Of a stretch of DNA of 64,000 nt, positions 55,411 through 64,000 are shown piece by piece (positions within the stretch are counted from its first letter, which is position 1; each line of letters starts with the position of its first letter). The notes under the pieces are model-generated. The model saw only the letters and a program-made list of their open reading frames with translations, was not told the origin of the DNA and searched no databases. This DNA is from Winogradskyella tangerina. GTDB taxonomy: Bacteria; Bacteroidota; Bacteroidia; Flavobacteriales; Flavobacteriaceae. A program made the position numbers and the translations under genes. Where the stretch lies: contig NZ_QERF01000004.1 of the NCBI RefSeq assembly GCF_003260205.1, forward strand, positions 248,001 to 312,000, given 5' to 3'.

Positions 55411-57363
55411 ATGAAAATGAAAACTAATTTTAAATGGTTGTTTTTAGCCTTATTTGCGCTAAATTTTTCTTTTTCTCAAGAGAAAGATGAAATCCTCTTA
55501 ACTGTTGATGGTGAACCAATTTTAACTTCTGAATTTTTAAGAGTTTACAACAAGAATTTAGATTTGGTAAAGGATGAAAGTCAAAAGGATGTAGATGGCT
55601 ATTTAAAGCTCTTTACTGAATACCAGTTGAAATTGAAAGAGGCTAAACGTCTAAAGTTGGATGAAGATACAAAGTACTTACGCGAGTTTCAACAGTATAA
55701 AAGACAACTTACAAAAAATTACCTATCAGAAAATAAAGTCACTGATGCTCTTGTGCAAGAAGCCTACGATCGCAGTATAATTGACCTTAATGCTTCACAT
55801 GTCTTAGTAAGGTTAGACGAAAGTACATCAGATACCTTAGCGGCCTATAACCAGATACTAAAATTAAGAGATCGTTTTTTAAATGAAGGGTTCGATGCTT
55901 TAAGAGCAGATGTTCACAACGGACAAAGCATATTTGTTGAGGACCTTGGTTATTTCTCGGCCTTTAAAATGGTTTATGATTTTGAAACTGCGGCCTACAA
56001 TACGCCTAAAGGCGAAATTTCAATGCCGTTTAGAACACAGTTTGGCTATCATGTTGTAAAAATTAATGATAGACGCCAATCGCGTGGGACAGTAACGGCA
56101 GCTCATATTATGATTGCCTTACAGCAAAAAGATTCAACCATAGATCCAGAAGAACGTATTAAAGATATCTATAAAAAAATTCAGCAAGGTGAGAGCTTTG
56201 CCTCTCTGGCCAAACAATTTTCTGATGATAAAAGTTCTGCAAAAAACGGAGGTAAGTTGGCACCATTTAAAAGTGGACAGTTAAGTTCTATAGAGTTTGA
56301 AGACCAAGCCTTTGGTTTAGCTGAAAATGGCGATATGAGCGCACCCTTCAAAACGGCTTATGGTTGGCATATTGTAAAGCGCATTGATCTAGAACCAAAC
56401 CCATCGTTTGAGGTTCAAAAACCTCAATTAGAAAGTAAGGTTAAACGAGATACGAGGTCTAAACTTATTAATACGGCGATGGTTAAGGAACTAAAATCAC
56501 GCTATGATATCGTTGAAAATTTAGAGTCTAAGACTTATTTTGAATCCATTTTAACGGATGATTTCTTCAGACGTGCTTGGAAGCTTCCAGAGGGACTTGA
56601 AGCTGAAAAAACATTGTTTTCTATCAATAATAAAAAGGTTACCTACAACGATTTTGGGAAGCACCTATTCTCAATTCAACGTGCTTATAACGGTAGAAAA
56701 ACTTCATTTACTAATGTGATCGAAAGAGAGTATGAGAAGTATTTCGAGCGAGAGATCCTTCAGTTTAGAGAGGAAAATCTAGAATTCGAAAATGAAGAAT
56801 TTGCCAATATCCTCAAGGAATATAGAGATGGTCTATTGTTATTTGAATTAATGGAAAAGGAAGTTTGGAACAGAGCATCAAAAGATTCGACGGGGTTAGA
56901 GCAATTCTATCAAAAGCATAAATCCAACTACCGATGGAATGATAGAGTAGAGGTTTTAATGGCTTCAACGGCAGACCAGTCTATCGCAGAGCGCGTATTG
57001 AAGATGATGCAAAATGGTAAAGCTAAGGAAGAGATTGAGGCCGAATTAAATTCAGAAGCGAAAAAGAACATCATATTTACTAGTGGAGTTTTTGATCTTA
57101 ATGATAATAAGCTCCCAACTAGCTTACGTTTCGAAAAGGGGATTGATAAAATATATGAACACAACGACGCGTTTCATGTAATAGAGGTAATTAATACCTT
57201 GCCAGCAGGCGATAAAACGCTTGAAGAAGCTAGAGGTAATGTGGTAAATGATTATCAGACCCAAATCGAAAATGATTGGCTTAAAGGACTGTATGGTCGC
57301 TTTGAGGTTGAAGTGAATAAAAAAGCACTAAAGGCCGTAAAATCGAAAATTAACAATCAATAA
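55411..57363 (+). CDS. Periplasmic parvulin-type peptidyl-prolyl isomerase (two PpiC domains)
   Basis: 650 residues. Signal peptide (1-23, ending FSFSQ). N-terminal chaperone-like part to about 120, two parvulin domains at about 128-225 (ASHVLVRLDES, EDLGYFSAFKMVYDFE, FRTQFGYHVVKINDRR) and 230-335 (AAHIMIALQQKDS, GESFASLAKQFSDDKSSAKNGGKLAPF, AYGWHIVKRID), then a long helical C-terminal half. SurA/PrsA-like proteins escort unfolded outer membrane proteins in the periplasm. It is followed by two related genes in the same operon. Confidence 0.92.
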   Translation: MKMKTNFKWLFLALFALNFSFSQEKDEILLTVDGEPILTSEFLRVYNKNLDLVKDESQKDVDGYLKLFTEYQLKLKEAKRLKLDEDTKYLREFQQYKRQLTKNYLSENKVTDALVQEAYDRSIIDLNASHVLVRLDESTSDTLAAYNQILKLRDRFLNEGFDALRADVHNGQSIFVEDLGYFSAFKMVYDFETAAYNTPKGEISMPFRTQFGYHVVKINDRRQSRGTVTAAHIMIALQQKDSTIDPEERIKDIYKKIQQGESFASLAKQFSDDKSSAKNGGKLAPFKSGQLSSIEFEDQAFGLAENGDMSAPFKTAYGWHIVKRIDLEPNPSFEVQKPQLESKVKRDTRSKLINTAMVKELKSRYDIVENLESKTYFESILTDDFFRRAWKLPEGLEAEKTLFSINNKKVTYNDFGKHLFSIQRAYNGRKTSFTNVIEREYEKYFEREILQFREENLEFENEEFANILKEYRDGLLLFELMEKEVWNRASKDSTGLEQFYQKHKSNYRWNDRVEVLMASTADQSIAERVLKMMQNGKAKEEIEAELNSEAKKNIIFTSGVFDLNDNKLPTSLRFEKGIDKIYEHNDAFHVIEVINTLPAGDKTLEEARGNVVNDYQTQIENDWLKGLYGRFEVEVNKKALKAVKSKINNQ

Positions 57364-57369
57364 TTTTAG

Positions 57370-58221
57370 TTGAAAAAAGCATACGTATTCATATGGATTT
57401 GTGGTTGTTTGTTGAGTTGCGACTTCTTCAAAAAAACTGATGATCGCGAACCTATAGCGAGAGTTAACGATACGTATTTATATAAGGAAGACGTTGCTGA
57501 TTTAGTTCCTGAAGGCGCAAGTGAAGCAGACAGTCTCGTAATTGTAAATGCTTATATCAACCGTTGGGCGCGTCAGTTACTACTAATGGATGGTGCGCTT
57601 TTAAATCTTCCAGAGGAAAAGCAAGAAGAATTTTCAAAATTGATCGATCAGTACAAAAATGATCTTTACACCAAAGCCTATCTCGAAAGATTAGTTAAAA
57701 AGAACATTGATACTGTTGTAGATATTGAAGAGTCAAAGGTGTTTTATGAAGCTAACAAAGAGTCCTTCAAACTTAATGACGACTTGCTACAATTACGCTA
57801 TATCAGCTTGCCTTTAAATCCGATTGATCTAGATACTATTACGAAAAGATTCAAACGTTTTGAACCAAAAGACAAGCGATATTTGGATTCTATTTCCTTA
57901 CAGTTTAAGTCTTATTCTTTAAATGATTCCCTTTGGGTTAAGTTTAACCAAGTTGTGGATAAAGTGCCTGTTATTAAGCCTGAAAGTAAAGACCAACTGT
58001 TAAAAAAATCTAATTTCTTACAGCTCAAAGATTCATTAAACCTATATTTGATGCAAGTTAATGACATACGACTTCAGAATGATTATGCCCCTTTGGAGTA
58101 TGTTCAAAGATCTATAAAACAGATTGTCATTAATAAGCGAAAGTTAGAGCTTATCAAACAACTCGAAAATGATATTTCAAAAGATGCGATTAAAAATAAA
58201 AAGTTTGAAATCTATAATTAA
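57370..58221 (+). CDS. SurA-like lipoprotein without a parvulin domain
   Basis: 283 residues. Starts with TTG at 57370 (no ATG nearby), only 6 nt after the previous stop, which supports the start. A lipobox (CGCLLSC, Cys 17) follows. The N-terminal ADDxxRARVNDTYLYKEDV-like section (PIARVNDTYLYKEDVADLVP) and helical middle match the SurA N-domain, but I see no parvulin core (no GYHxxx or HILV motif). It may be a chaperone-only partner. Its end overlaps the start of the SurA gene. Confidence 0.78.
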   Translation: MKKAYVFIWICGCLLSCDFFKKTDDREPIARVNDTYLYKEDVADLVPEGASEADSLVIVNAYINRWARQLLLMDGALLNLPEEKQEEFSKLIDQYKNDLYTKAYLERLVKKNIDTVVDIEESKVFYEANKESFKLNDDLLQLRYISLPLNPIDLDTITKRFKRFEPKDKRYLDSISLQFKSYSLNDSLWVKFNQVVDKVPVIKPESKDQLLKKSNFLQLKDSLNLYLMQVNDIRLQNDYAPLEYVQRSIKQIVINKRKLELIKQLENDISKDAIKNKKFEIYN

Positions 58222-59626
58222 ACTCTTCAGTCTTTCTTGTTTCCTATTCGTTGGTTTCGTCAACGGACAAGAGATTATACCGGATGATGTTCCTATTAAA
58301 AAAGAAAAAGATAGTGTGATAAACAAAACACGCATCAAGGCTGATGGCGTTGCTGCAGTAGTTGGAGATTTTATTGTGTTAGAGTCTGACCTAGACCGAG
58401 AAATTGCACAATTAGAAGCCCAAGGCGCAGATTTGAGTGGCGTTACACGTTGCGAACTTTTTGGTAGTTTATTAGAGAAGAAATTATATGCACATCAGGC
58501 AATTCAAGATAGTATCATTGTCAATGAATTGTATATCCAATCTCTTGTAGAACAGCAGATTCAGGGTATCCTTGCGCAAACTCAAGGCGATATGCAAGGC
58601 TTGTTGAATTTCTATAAGAAAGAGTCAGAACAGGCGCTTCGAGATGAAATGTACGAGATCAATAAGAATGGTTATCTGGCACAGGAAATGCAAAAGAAAG
58701 TGATCGACGGTGTTGAGGTAACACCTGAAGAGGTTAGAACTTTTTTTAACGATATTCCTAAGGATGAAAGACCAACATTTGGTACGGAACTAAAGGTAGC
58801 TCAGATCGTAATTATACCTAAAGTAACTGATGAGGCAAAGCAAGAAGTCATTGATAAATTGAAGGGCTTTAAACGTGATGTTGAAGAAAATGGAGCAAGT
58901 TTTATCACCAAAGCACTCTTTTATTCTGAGGATATGGGCTCTAAAAATAACGGAGGTTTGTTACCAACCATGAACAGAAAACGCCCTCGAATGGTTAAAG
59001 AATTTAGAGATGTAGCATTCAATCTCCAAGAAGGTGAAATCTCAGATCCGTTTGAAACAGACTTTGGTTATCATATCATCTATCTTGAAAAGATTCGAGG
59101 TCAGGAATACGATGTAAGACATATTTTACTGCGTCCTGAAGTGACTCCTGATGCCTTAAAAGAAGCAAGAGACAAAATTGATAAGGTTAGAGATTTAATA
59201 GTTTCAGGAAAAGTTTCCTTTGCCGATGCTGCCTTAGAATTTAGTGATGAAGAAGAAACGAAATATGAAGGTGGTCAGCTTACCAATCCTACGACGCAAG
59301 ATTTTAATTTTGAATTGACTAAGATGGATACAGAAATGTACACTCAGATTCAAGGCCTGAAAGATGGCGAGATCAGTGAGGTCATTCAAGATGAAGACCG
59401 AATTAATGCTTACAAATTCAAGATTATGACGGTGACCGATAGAATCGACGATCATGAAGCTGATTTTTCTAGAGATTATCTTAAAATAAAAGAATTAGCA
59501 CTTCAAGATAAACAAGTGAGAGCTATTGAAAAATGGCAAAAAGAAGTCATTCTTGAGACTTATGTAAAAATCAACGGTGTGTATAGAGACTGTGATTATC
59601 AAAGTAATTGGTTAAAAACACAATAA
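58184..59626 (+). CDS. SurA-type periplasmic chaperone/peptidyl-prolyl isomerase
   Basis: 480 residues. Signal peptide ends near VNGQ. SurA N-domain with AAVVGDFIVLESDLDREI and helices to about 190, parvulin domain 1 at about 195-300 (KVAQIVIIPKVT, SKNNGGLLPTMNRKRP, FETDFGYHIIYLE) and domain 2 at about 305-400 (VRHILLRPEVT, FSDEEETKYEGGQL). It aids outer membrane protein folding with BAM. Start choice: ATG 58184 overlaps the previous gene by 38 nt; ATG 58169 and TTG 58205 are alternatives. It lies 3 nt before moxR. Confidence 0.9.
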   Translation: MRLKIKSLKSIIKLFSLSCFLFVGFVNGQEIIPDDVPIKKEKDSVINKTRIKADGVAAVVGDFIVLESDLDREIAQLEAQGADLSGVTRCELFGSLLEKKLYAHQAIQDSIIVNELYIQSLVEQQIQGILAQTQGDMQGLLNFYKKESEQALRDEMYEINKNGYLAQEMQKKVIDGVEVTPEEVRTFFNDIPKDERPTFGTELKVAQIVIIPKVTDEAKQEVIDKLKGFKRDVEENGASFITKALFYSEDMGSKNNGGLLPTMNRKRPRMVKEFRDVAFNLQEGEISDPFETDFGYHIIYLEKIRGQEYDVRHILLRPEVTPDALKEARDKIDKVRDLIVSGKVSFADAALEFSDEEETKYEGGQLTNPTTQDFNFELTKMDTEMYTQIQGLKDGEISEVIQDEDRINAYKFKIMTVTDRIDDHEADFSRDYLKIKELALQDKQVRAIEKWQKEVILETYVKINGVYRDCDYQSNWLKTQ

Positions 59627-59629
59627 CAT

Positions 59630-60583
59630 ATGTCTGACGTTGCCGTAATTGAAAACTTTGTAACGAAATACAAAGCCCTTAAACAAGAAATATCTAAAGT
59701 CATTATTGGTCAGGAAGATGTTGTAGACCAAATATTAATTTCTATTTTCTCGGGCGGACACTCATTATTAATAGGTGTCCCTGGTTTAGCTAAAACATTA
59801 ATGGTTAATACCATTGCCCAAGCATTGGGTTTAGATTTTAAGCGTATTCAGTTTACGCCAGACCTTATGCCAAGTGATATTTTGGGAAGTGAAATCCTAG
59901 ATGAAAATCGTCATTTTAAATTTATAAAAGGACCAATTTTCGCCAATATTATTTTGGCAGATGAGATCAATAGAACTCCTCCTAAAACACAGGCAGCATT
60001 GCTCGAGGCCATGCAAGAGCGAGCAGTAACAGTTGCTGGTCATCAGTATAAATTGAGCTTACCTTATTTTGTACTAGCTACACAGAATCCTATTGAACAA
60101 GAAGGAACATACCCATTGCCAGAGGCTCAATTAGACCGCTTCATGTTTGCAATACGATTAGAGTATCCTTCATTTAAAGAGGAAGTGGAAGTAGTAAAAG
60201 CTACGACAACGGATAACCAGTTAAGCGTTAATTCGCTATTTACAGCACAAGAAATCATCGATTTTCAGAATGTTATTCGCCGTATACCAGTTGCAGATAA
60301 TGTTGTGGAATACGCAGTATCGCTTGTGGCTAAAACGCGACCTAAGGCCGATACTGCAGCAGATATCGTTAGAGAATTTGTTGATTGGGGAGCAGGGCCA
60401 CGTGCTTCACAAAACCTTATCCTTGCAGCAAAAACACATGCAGCAACCATAGGTAAATTTTCACCAGATATTGAAGATATACAGGCCATTGCTACAGGAA
60501 TTCTGAGACACAGAATTATTAAAAACTACAAAGCAGAGGCTGAAGGAATTACAGACGAAAAAATCATTGAAAGTTTATTTTAA
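59630..60583 (+). CDS. MoxR family AAA+ ATPase (second paralogue)
   Basis: 317 residues. Walker A GVPGLAKT (49-56), Walker B NIILADEINR with D111-E112, sensor ATQNPIEQEGTYPLPEAQLDRFMF, and the C-terminal lid with GPRASQNLILAAKTHA and ILRHRI. Unlike the paralogue at 3768-4832 it has no acidic N-tail. It starts 3 nt after the SurA gene and is followed by a terminator, so here it is not followed by the DUF58/Bat genes that often go with such ATPases. Confidence 0.93.
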   Translation: MSDVAVIENFVTKYKALKQEISKVIIGQEDVVDQILISIFSGGHSLLIGVPGLAKTLMVNTIAQALGLDFKRIQFTPDLMPSDILGSEILDENRHFKFIKGPIFANIILADEINRTPPKTQAALLEAMQERAVTVAGHQYKLSLPYFVLATQNPIEQEGTYPLPEAQLDRFMFAIRLEYPSFKEEVEVVKATTTDNQLSVNSLFTAQEIIDFQNVIRRIPVADNVVEYAVSLVAKTRPKADTAADIVREFVDWGAGPRASQNLILAAKTHAATIGKFSPDIEDIQAIATGILRHRIIKNYKAEAEGITDEKIIESLF

Positions 60584-60600
60584 TAAACAATTACAAATAA

Positions 60601-60632
60601 AAAAAGACCTCATAATTTTATGAGGTCTTTTT
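60601..60632. terminator. Bidirectional rho-independent terminator
   Basis: Perfect 14-bp stem AAAAAGACCTCATA / TATGAGGTCTTTTT with a 4-nt loop, between convergent moxR and the S9 peptidase gene (end 60652). Confidence 0.93.
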
Positions 60633-60651
60633 GTTTGATGATTGATTGTAT

Positions 60652-62958
60652 TTAATCTTTAATCGGTTGCTCAATATTTTGATTCAAATGCTTTGCATAA
60701 AAGCCCATCATGGCTTTATAGAGCGCTATAGAGTTTTCTTCCTTACCAAAACCATGTCCTTCATCGTATTTTACCATATATGGAACATCAACACCTTTTG
60801 CGCGTAGACCTTCAACAATCTGGTCAGATTCGTCGATATTAACTCTAGGGTCGTTCGCACCCTGAACAACAAAAAGTGGTTTTTTGATTTTGTTAATATG
60901 GAATACAGGTGATACTTCTTCCATAATAGCCTTTTCCTCCGGAACGTCTGGATCGTACCAGATTTCCTTTACAATCTTTTTGTAAGGTTTCCAGTATTCT
61001 GGGAAAGAGTCATAAAACGTAAAAATATTCGAAACACCAACATAATCTACACCACAAGCATAAAGATCTGGTGTTTTAGTTAATCCTCGTAATACAGCAT
61101 ATCCACCATGACTTCCACCATAAATAGCAGCATTATCTTTGTCAACCCAACCTTGGTCAACAACATATTGAAGTCCGTCTTCAACATCATCCATGGCCTT
61201 TCTACCAATTTGCTTGAATCCTGATTCTAAAAATTCACGCCCGTAGCCTCCCGAAATTCTGAAATTTACCTGTAATGTGGCATAACCTCTACTTGCAAAT
61301 AATTGAGCTTCAGGATTGAATCCCCAAGAGTCTCTTATTCCTTGTGGTCCACCATGAGGATTTACAATTACCGGAACTTTTTTACCCTCAAGCGCAGCTT
61401 TTGGTAGTGTAATATATCCATGAATGGTTTTACCGTCTCTACTTGTAAAAGTAATAGGTCGCATCTCAGCCATATCTTCTTCAAGAAGATTAGGCATTAA
61501 ATTATAAAGTAGCTTGAATTCATCTTTTTTAGCGTCATAAGAATAATATGTACCATATAATTTATCACTTTGTAAAAAGATCAGATATTTACTTTCGTCG
61601 TCTGTTACATCAGCTATGGAGTAGCTATAATTTGGGAATTTGTTTGTAATTTTTTTGTGAAGACTTTTATAGTAATCACTCACTGGAACTATAACTTGCT
61701 TTTCACCTTCGTAAGAGAAATAATCGAGTTCATAACCTCTGTTTCTCGACAAAGAAAGACCTGAAACATCATAGTTTTCATTTGAGAACAGTTTCTTAAT
61801 TACCTTATCTTCTTTGAGATCGTATAAATATATCTGCGTTTTATCACTATCTAAATTAGATATCACATAAGCGTCGTGAGGGTATTCAGTGGCATAGTTA
61901 AACGAAGAAATGCCAAAACTATCTTTCCAATTTAGCTGCTTTATGATCTCATAATTTTCACCATCTAGAGTGTAATACATATCAAAATGAACACCATCTC
62001 TTAATCTTGCAAATCCGCGTAAGTTTCCGTCTTTATCAAATTCATATCCGTCAATAGGATTAGCCGCATCGTCATTAGAATAGAGTTGTTCAAGCTTACC
62101 CGTTACGATATTAATTTTATAAGGTTCAAAGATCTGAGGGTTATTTTGGTTCATAGAAATGATCATATGATCTTTATCTTCCTTAAGGCCGTTTAAGATA
62201 TTTACCTTAACCCCATCAAATGGCGTTAATTCTTTTTGGTTGCTGCCATCAATGTTTACTGCAAATAAGTGATAATCCTCATTGCCGCCTTTGTCCATAA
62301 TGTAAACAATACGGTTGTTATTTGCCCATCCAAAACCTCTTACAAGTTCTTCCTTTTCTTCAATAACGCGAGTTACCTGATCAGTTTCTAAGTTCTTTAC
62401 ATAAACATGATTTTTCTTGTTATCATCTTTTTCTCTGTAGGATAAATATTTTCCATCAGGTGAAAAATTAAAAGAACGTGCCTTAGGTCTTGCAAAATAA
62501 TCTTCAACTGCATATTTATAAGAGTTGATAGGTTTCCAGTTCGATAGCTTTTCAAGATCTTCATCTGAAGTTGGTAAGGCTGTGTTACCTGGTAGAGTTA
62601 TTACTGTTTTGCCTAATATCAGCGGTAATTCATTGCTGCCCTGATAAAATGTACCCTCTATTTTATCGTCGGAGAGTGTACCGATATATTTAATACCAGC
62701 TTGATTGAATTTTATGGTTAAAGTAGTTCCTTCAAGTGTGGTGACATCCATCGGAATACCCATTGCTCCTTGAGATGGACTATCCATGGTTGAAGTGTAA
62801 GCGTCGTCTTCCATTGAAATATTAAATACCAATGGTATTTCTGTACCTTGTACAGATAATTTTCCTTCCCATGCTCCTGTTATATCTTGGGCATAAGTTT
62901 GTGCCAAGCTACCTAATATGATAAAAAAGGTGCTCAATTTTAAAAACATAGATTTCAT
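60652..62958 (-). CDS. S9 family serine peptidase (prolyl oligopeptidase / acylaminoacyl peptidase type), secreted
   Basis: 768 residues. Signal peptide (1-23). After an extra N-terminal beta domain (about 25-130, GAWEGKLSVQGTEIPLVFNIS), a beta-propeller, then the alpha/beta hydrolase domain (about 500-768) with nucleophile in YGGSHGGYA (S616), GANDPRVN (D703) and DEGHGF (H735). It cleaves short peptides, probably in the periplasm. The start ATG at 62956-62958 gives a clean signal peptide. Confidence 0.93.
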   Translation of the reverse strand: MKSMFLKLSTFFIILGSLAQTYAQDITGAWEGKLSVQGTEIPLVFNISMEDDAYTSTMDSPSQGAMGIPMDVTTLEGTTLTIKFNQAGIKYIGTLSDDKIEGTFYQGSNELPLILGKTVITLPGNTALPTSDEDLEKLSNWKPINSYKYAVEDYFARPKARSFNFSPDGKYLSYREKDDNKKNHVYVKNLETDQVTRVIEEKEELVRGFGWANNNRIVYIMDKGGNEDYHLFAVNIDGSNQKELTPFDGVKVNILNGLKEDKDHMIISMNQNNPQIFEPYKINIVTGKLEQLYSNDDAANPIDGYEFDKDGNLRGFARLRDGVHFDMYYTLDGENYEIIKQLNWKDSFGISSFNYATEYPHDAYVISNLDSDKTQIYLYDLKEDKVIKKLFSNENYDVSGLSLSRNRGYELDYFSYEGEKQVIVPVSDYYKSLHKKITNKFPNYSYSIADVTDDESKYLIFLQSDKLYGTYYSYDAKKDEFKLLYNLMPNLLEEDMAEMRPITFTSRDGKTIHGYITLPKAALEGKKVPVIVNPHGGPQGIRDSWGFNPEAQLFASRGYATLQVNFRISGGYGREFLESGFKQIGRKAMDDVEDGLQYVVDQGWVDKDNAAIYGGSHGGYAVLRGLTKTPDLYACGVDYVGVSNIFTFYDSFPEYWKPYKKIVKEIWYDPDVPEEKAIMEEVSPVFHINKIKKPLFVVQGANDPRVNIDESDQIVEGLRAKGVDVPYMVKYDEGHGFGKEENSIALYKAMMGFYAKHLNQNIEQPIKD

Positions 62959-63324
62959 TTCGTTTGTTTAAAATTTGAATACTGATTATTTAGATTATAT
63001 GCTATTAGAAGAAAACACGACAGGTTTTGTTACAATTTAAACGTTAAAATTGAACACGTAAATTGATCTTAGTACTTTATTATAGGTTTAATTCTCAAAA
63101 TGTTATCTGAAATACATATTCATTCTAAATAAAGGGAATTGTTAATTTATTAATCATATCTCATTTAAGCTGTTAATAATTAAAAAAACTATCAAAAAAT
63201 GAGTCAATTTGTGATTTATATTCACTGTTTTGTTGATTTTGTTACATATTTTTAAAAATGATTAGGAATTCGTAATTTTGTGGGACTTTTAAAAAACATA
63301 ATTATCAACCTTTAAATATACTTT
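62959..63324. other. Intergenic region between divergent S9 peptidase and aconitase genes
   Basis: 366 bp, strongly AT-rich, without an ORF of note or repeats. The only element I can support is the -7 box at 63273-63280; I found no CAAAnnTA for the minus-strand gene. Confidence 0.6.
63273..63280 (+). promoter_or_regulatory. -7 promoter element (TAATTTTG) of aconitase
   Basis: Exact TAnnTTTG, 44 nt before the ATG at 63325; no TTG at the proper -33 distance. Confidence 0.5.
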
Positions 63325-64000
63325 ATGGCTTTTGACATTGATATGATAAAGAAGGTTTATGCTAACATGGCTGAGCGCGTAGATGCTGCCAGAGAAATTG
63401 TTGGAAAACCATTGACACTTTCAGAAAAAATATTATATGCTCATTTATGGGATGGAAAACCAACACAAGCGTTTACCAGAGGTAAAGACTATGTTGATTT
63501 TGCACCAGATAGAGTTGCTTGTCAGGATGCAACGGCTCAGATGGCATTATTACAGTTTATGCAAGCCGGAAAAGCAAAAGTTGCTGTACCAACAACGGTA
63601 CATTGCGATCACTTAATTCAGGCGAAAAGCGGAGCAGAAGCCGACTTAAAGCATGCTAATAATACCAGTAGTGAAGTATTTAACTTTCTGGAATCAGTGT
63701 CTAATAAATACGGAATTGGTTTCTGGAAGCCTGGTGCAGGAATTATCCACCAAGTTGTATTAGAAAACTATGCCTTTCCTGGAGGGATGATGATCGGTAC
63801 CGATTCTCATACTGTAAATGCAGGTGGTTTAGGAATGGTAGCAATAGGCGTGGGAGGTGCCGATGCAGTGGATGTGATGGCTGGTATGCCTTGGGAACTT
63901 AAATTTCCAAAATTAATTGGTGTAAGATTAACCGGAAAACTTTCAGGATGGACAGCACCTAAAGATGTGATCTTAAAAGTTGCTGAAATCCTAACAGTAA
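63325..64000 (+). CDS. Aconitate hydratase, N-terminal part (3' truncated by window edge)
   Basis: The frame runs open to the window end (225 codons seen). Starts [20 protein letters not shown], then [21 protein letters not shown] (about 53-73), [12 protein letters not shown] (about 92-103) and [28 protein letters not shown] (about 155-182). This is the mitochondrial-type (ACO2-like) branch common in Bacteroidota. It isomerises citrate to isocitrate with a [4Fe-4S] cluster; the cluster cysteines lie beyond the window. Confidence 0.95.
   Translation, partial: MAFDIDMIKKVYANMAERVDAAREIVGKPLTLSEKILYAHLWDGKPTQAFTRGKDYVDFAPDRVACQDATAQMALLQFMQAGKAKVAVPTTVHCDHLIQAKSGAEADLKHANNTSSEVFNFLESVSNKYGIGFWKPGAGIIHQVVLENYAFPGGMMIGTDSHTVNAGGLGMVAIGVGGADAVDVMAGMPWELKFPKLIGVRLTGKLSGWTAPKDVILKVAEILTV

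Overview
The window looks like a chromosomal segment of a marine-type member of the Flavobacteriaceae (Bacteroidota). Supporting signs are the AT-rich sequence, Bacteroidota promoter elements (TTTG, about 19 nt, TAnnTTTG), the general lack of Shine-Dalgarno sequences, several TonB-dependent receptors, a type IX secretion (T9SS) sorting domain, DUF3276, and a flavobacterial carotenoid set. I see no rRNA, tRNA, phage, insertion sequence, CRISPR or defence island. It is mostly core and household genome, about 60 genes densely packed on both strands.

Layout. 1-1440 is the C-terminal part of a TonB-dependent receptor, then DUF2141 (minus). 1925-2436 is a gene-free block of 7-bp-period repeats. 2437-8675 is a tightly overlapping minus-strand operon (SpoIIM, membrane protein, DUF4129, DUF4350, MoxR, DUF58), divergent from RDD and TRIC genes (8710-10046). 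10050-19841 holds an M3 peptidase, cyclophilin, Nudix CoA pyrophosphatase, a PlsC-like acyltransferase, an ECF sigma factor operon, NADH dehydrogenase type 2 and a YhhN-family protein. 19977-22944 pairs a TonB-dependent receptor with its own TonB. 23019-29721 carries an acetyltransferase, thioredoxin-like protein, tRNA-binding protein, a second heptamer-repeat locus, M14 peptidase, DUF3276 and an ABC exporter. 29853-32973 is leucine dehydrogenase, nusB, DUF1573 and yajC. 33034-34920 is a YdeI-like gene and pepT.

35055-42420 is the most unusual unit. It is an RND efflux operon whose TolC-type outer membrane channel is fused to a periplasmic substrate-binding domain. A putative 26-residue membrane peptide precedes it and a K+-channel-like gene is translationally coupled at its end. 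42464-49370 holds a universal stress protein, pyrD, a spondin-domain T9SS cargo, a LysE exporter, an HMG-CoA-lyase-type enzyme and a FecA-like receptor. 49668-54500 is guaB followed by a crtD-cruF-crtY-like carotenoid operon. 55411-60583 is an outer-membrane chaperone operon (three SurA/parvulin-like genes) ending in a second MoxR. The window closes with an S9 peptidase and the start of aconitase.

The two most notable signals are (1) composite intergenic repeats in strict heptanucleotide register at two loci in opposite orientation, and (2) the substrate-binding-domain/TolC/RND/ion-channel operon. Promoters and terminators below were read by eye from consensus matches and hairpins; no computation or database search was done.
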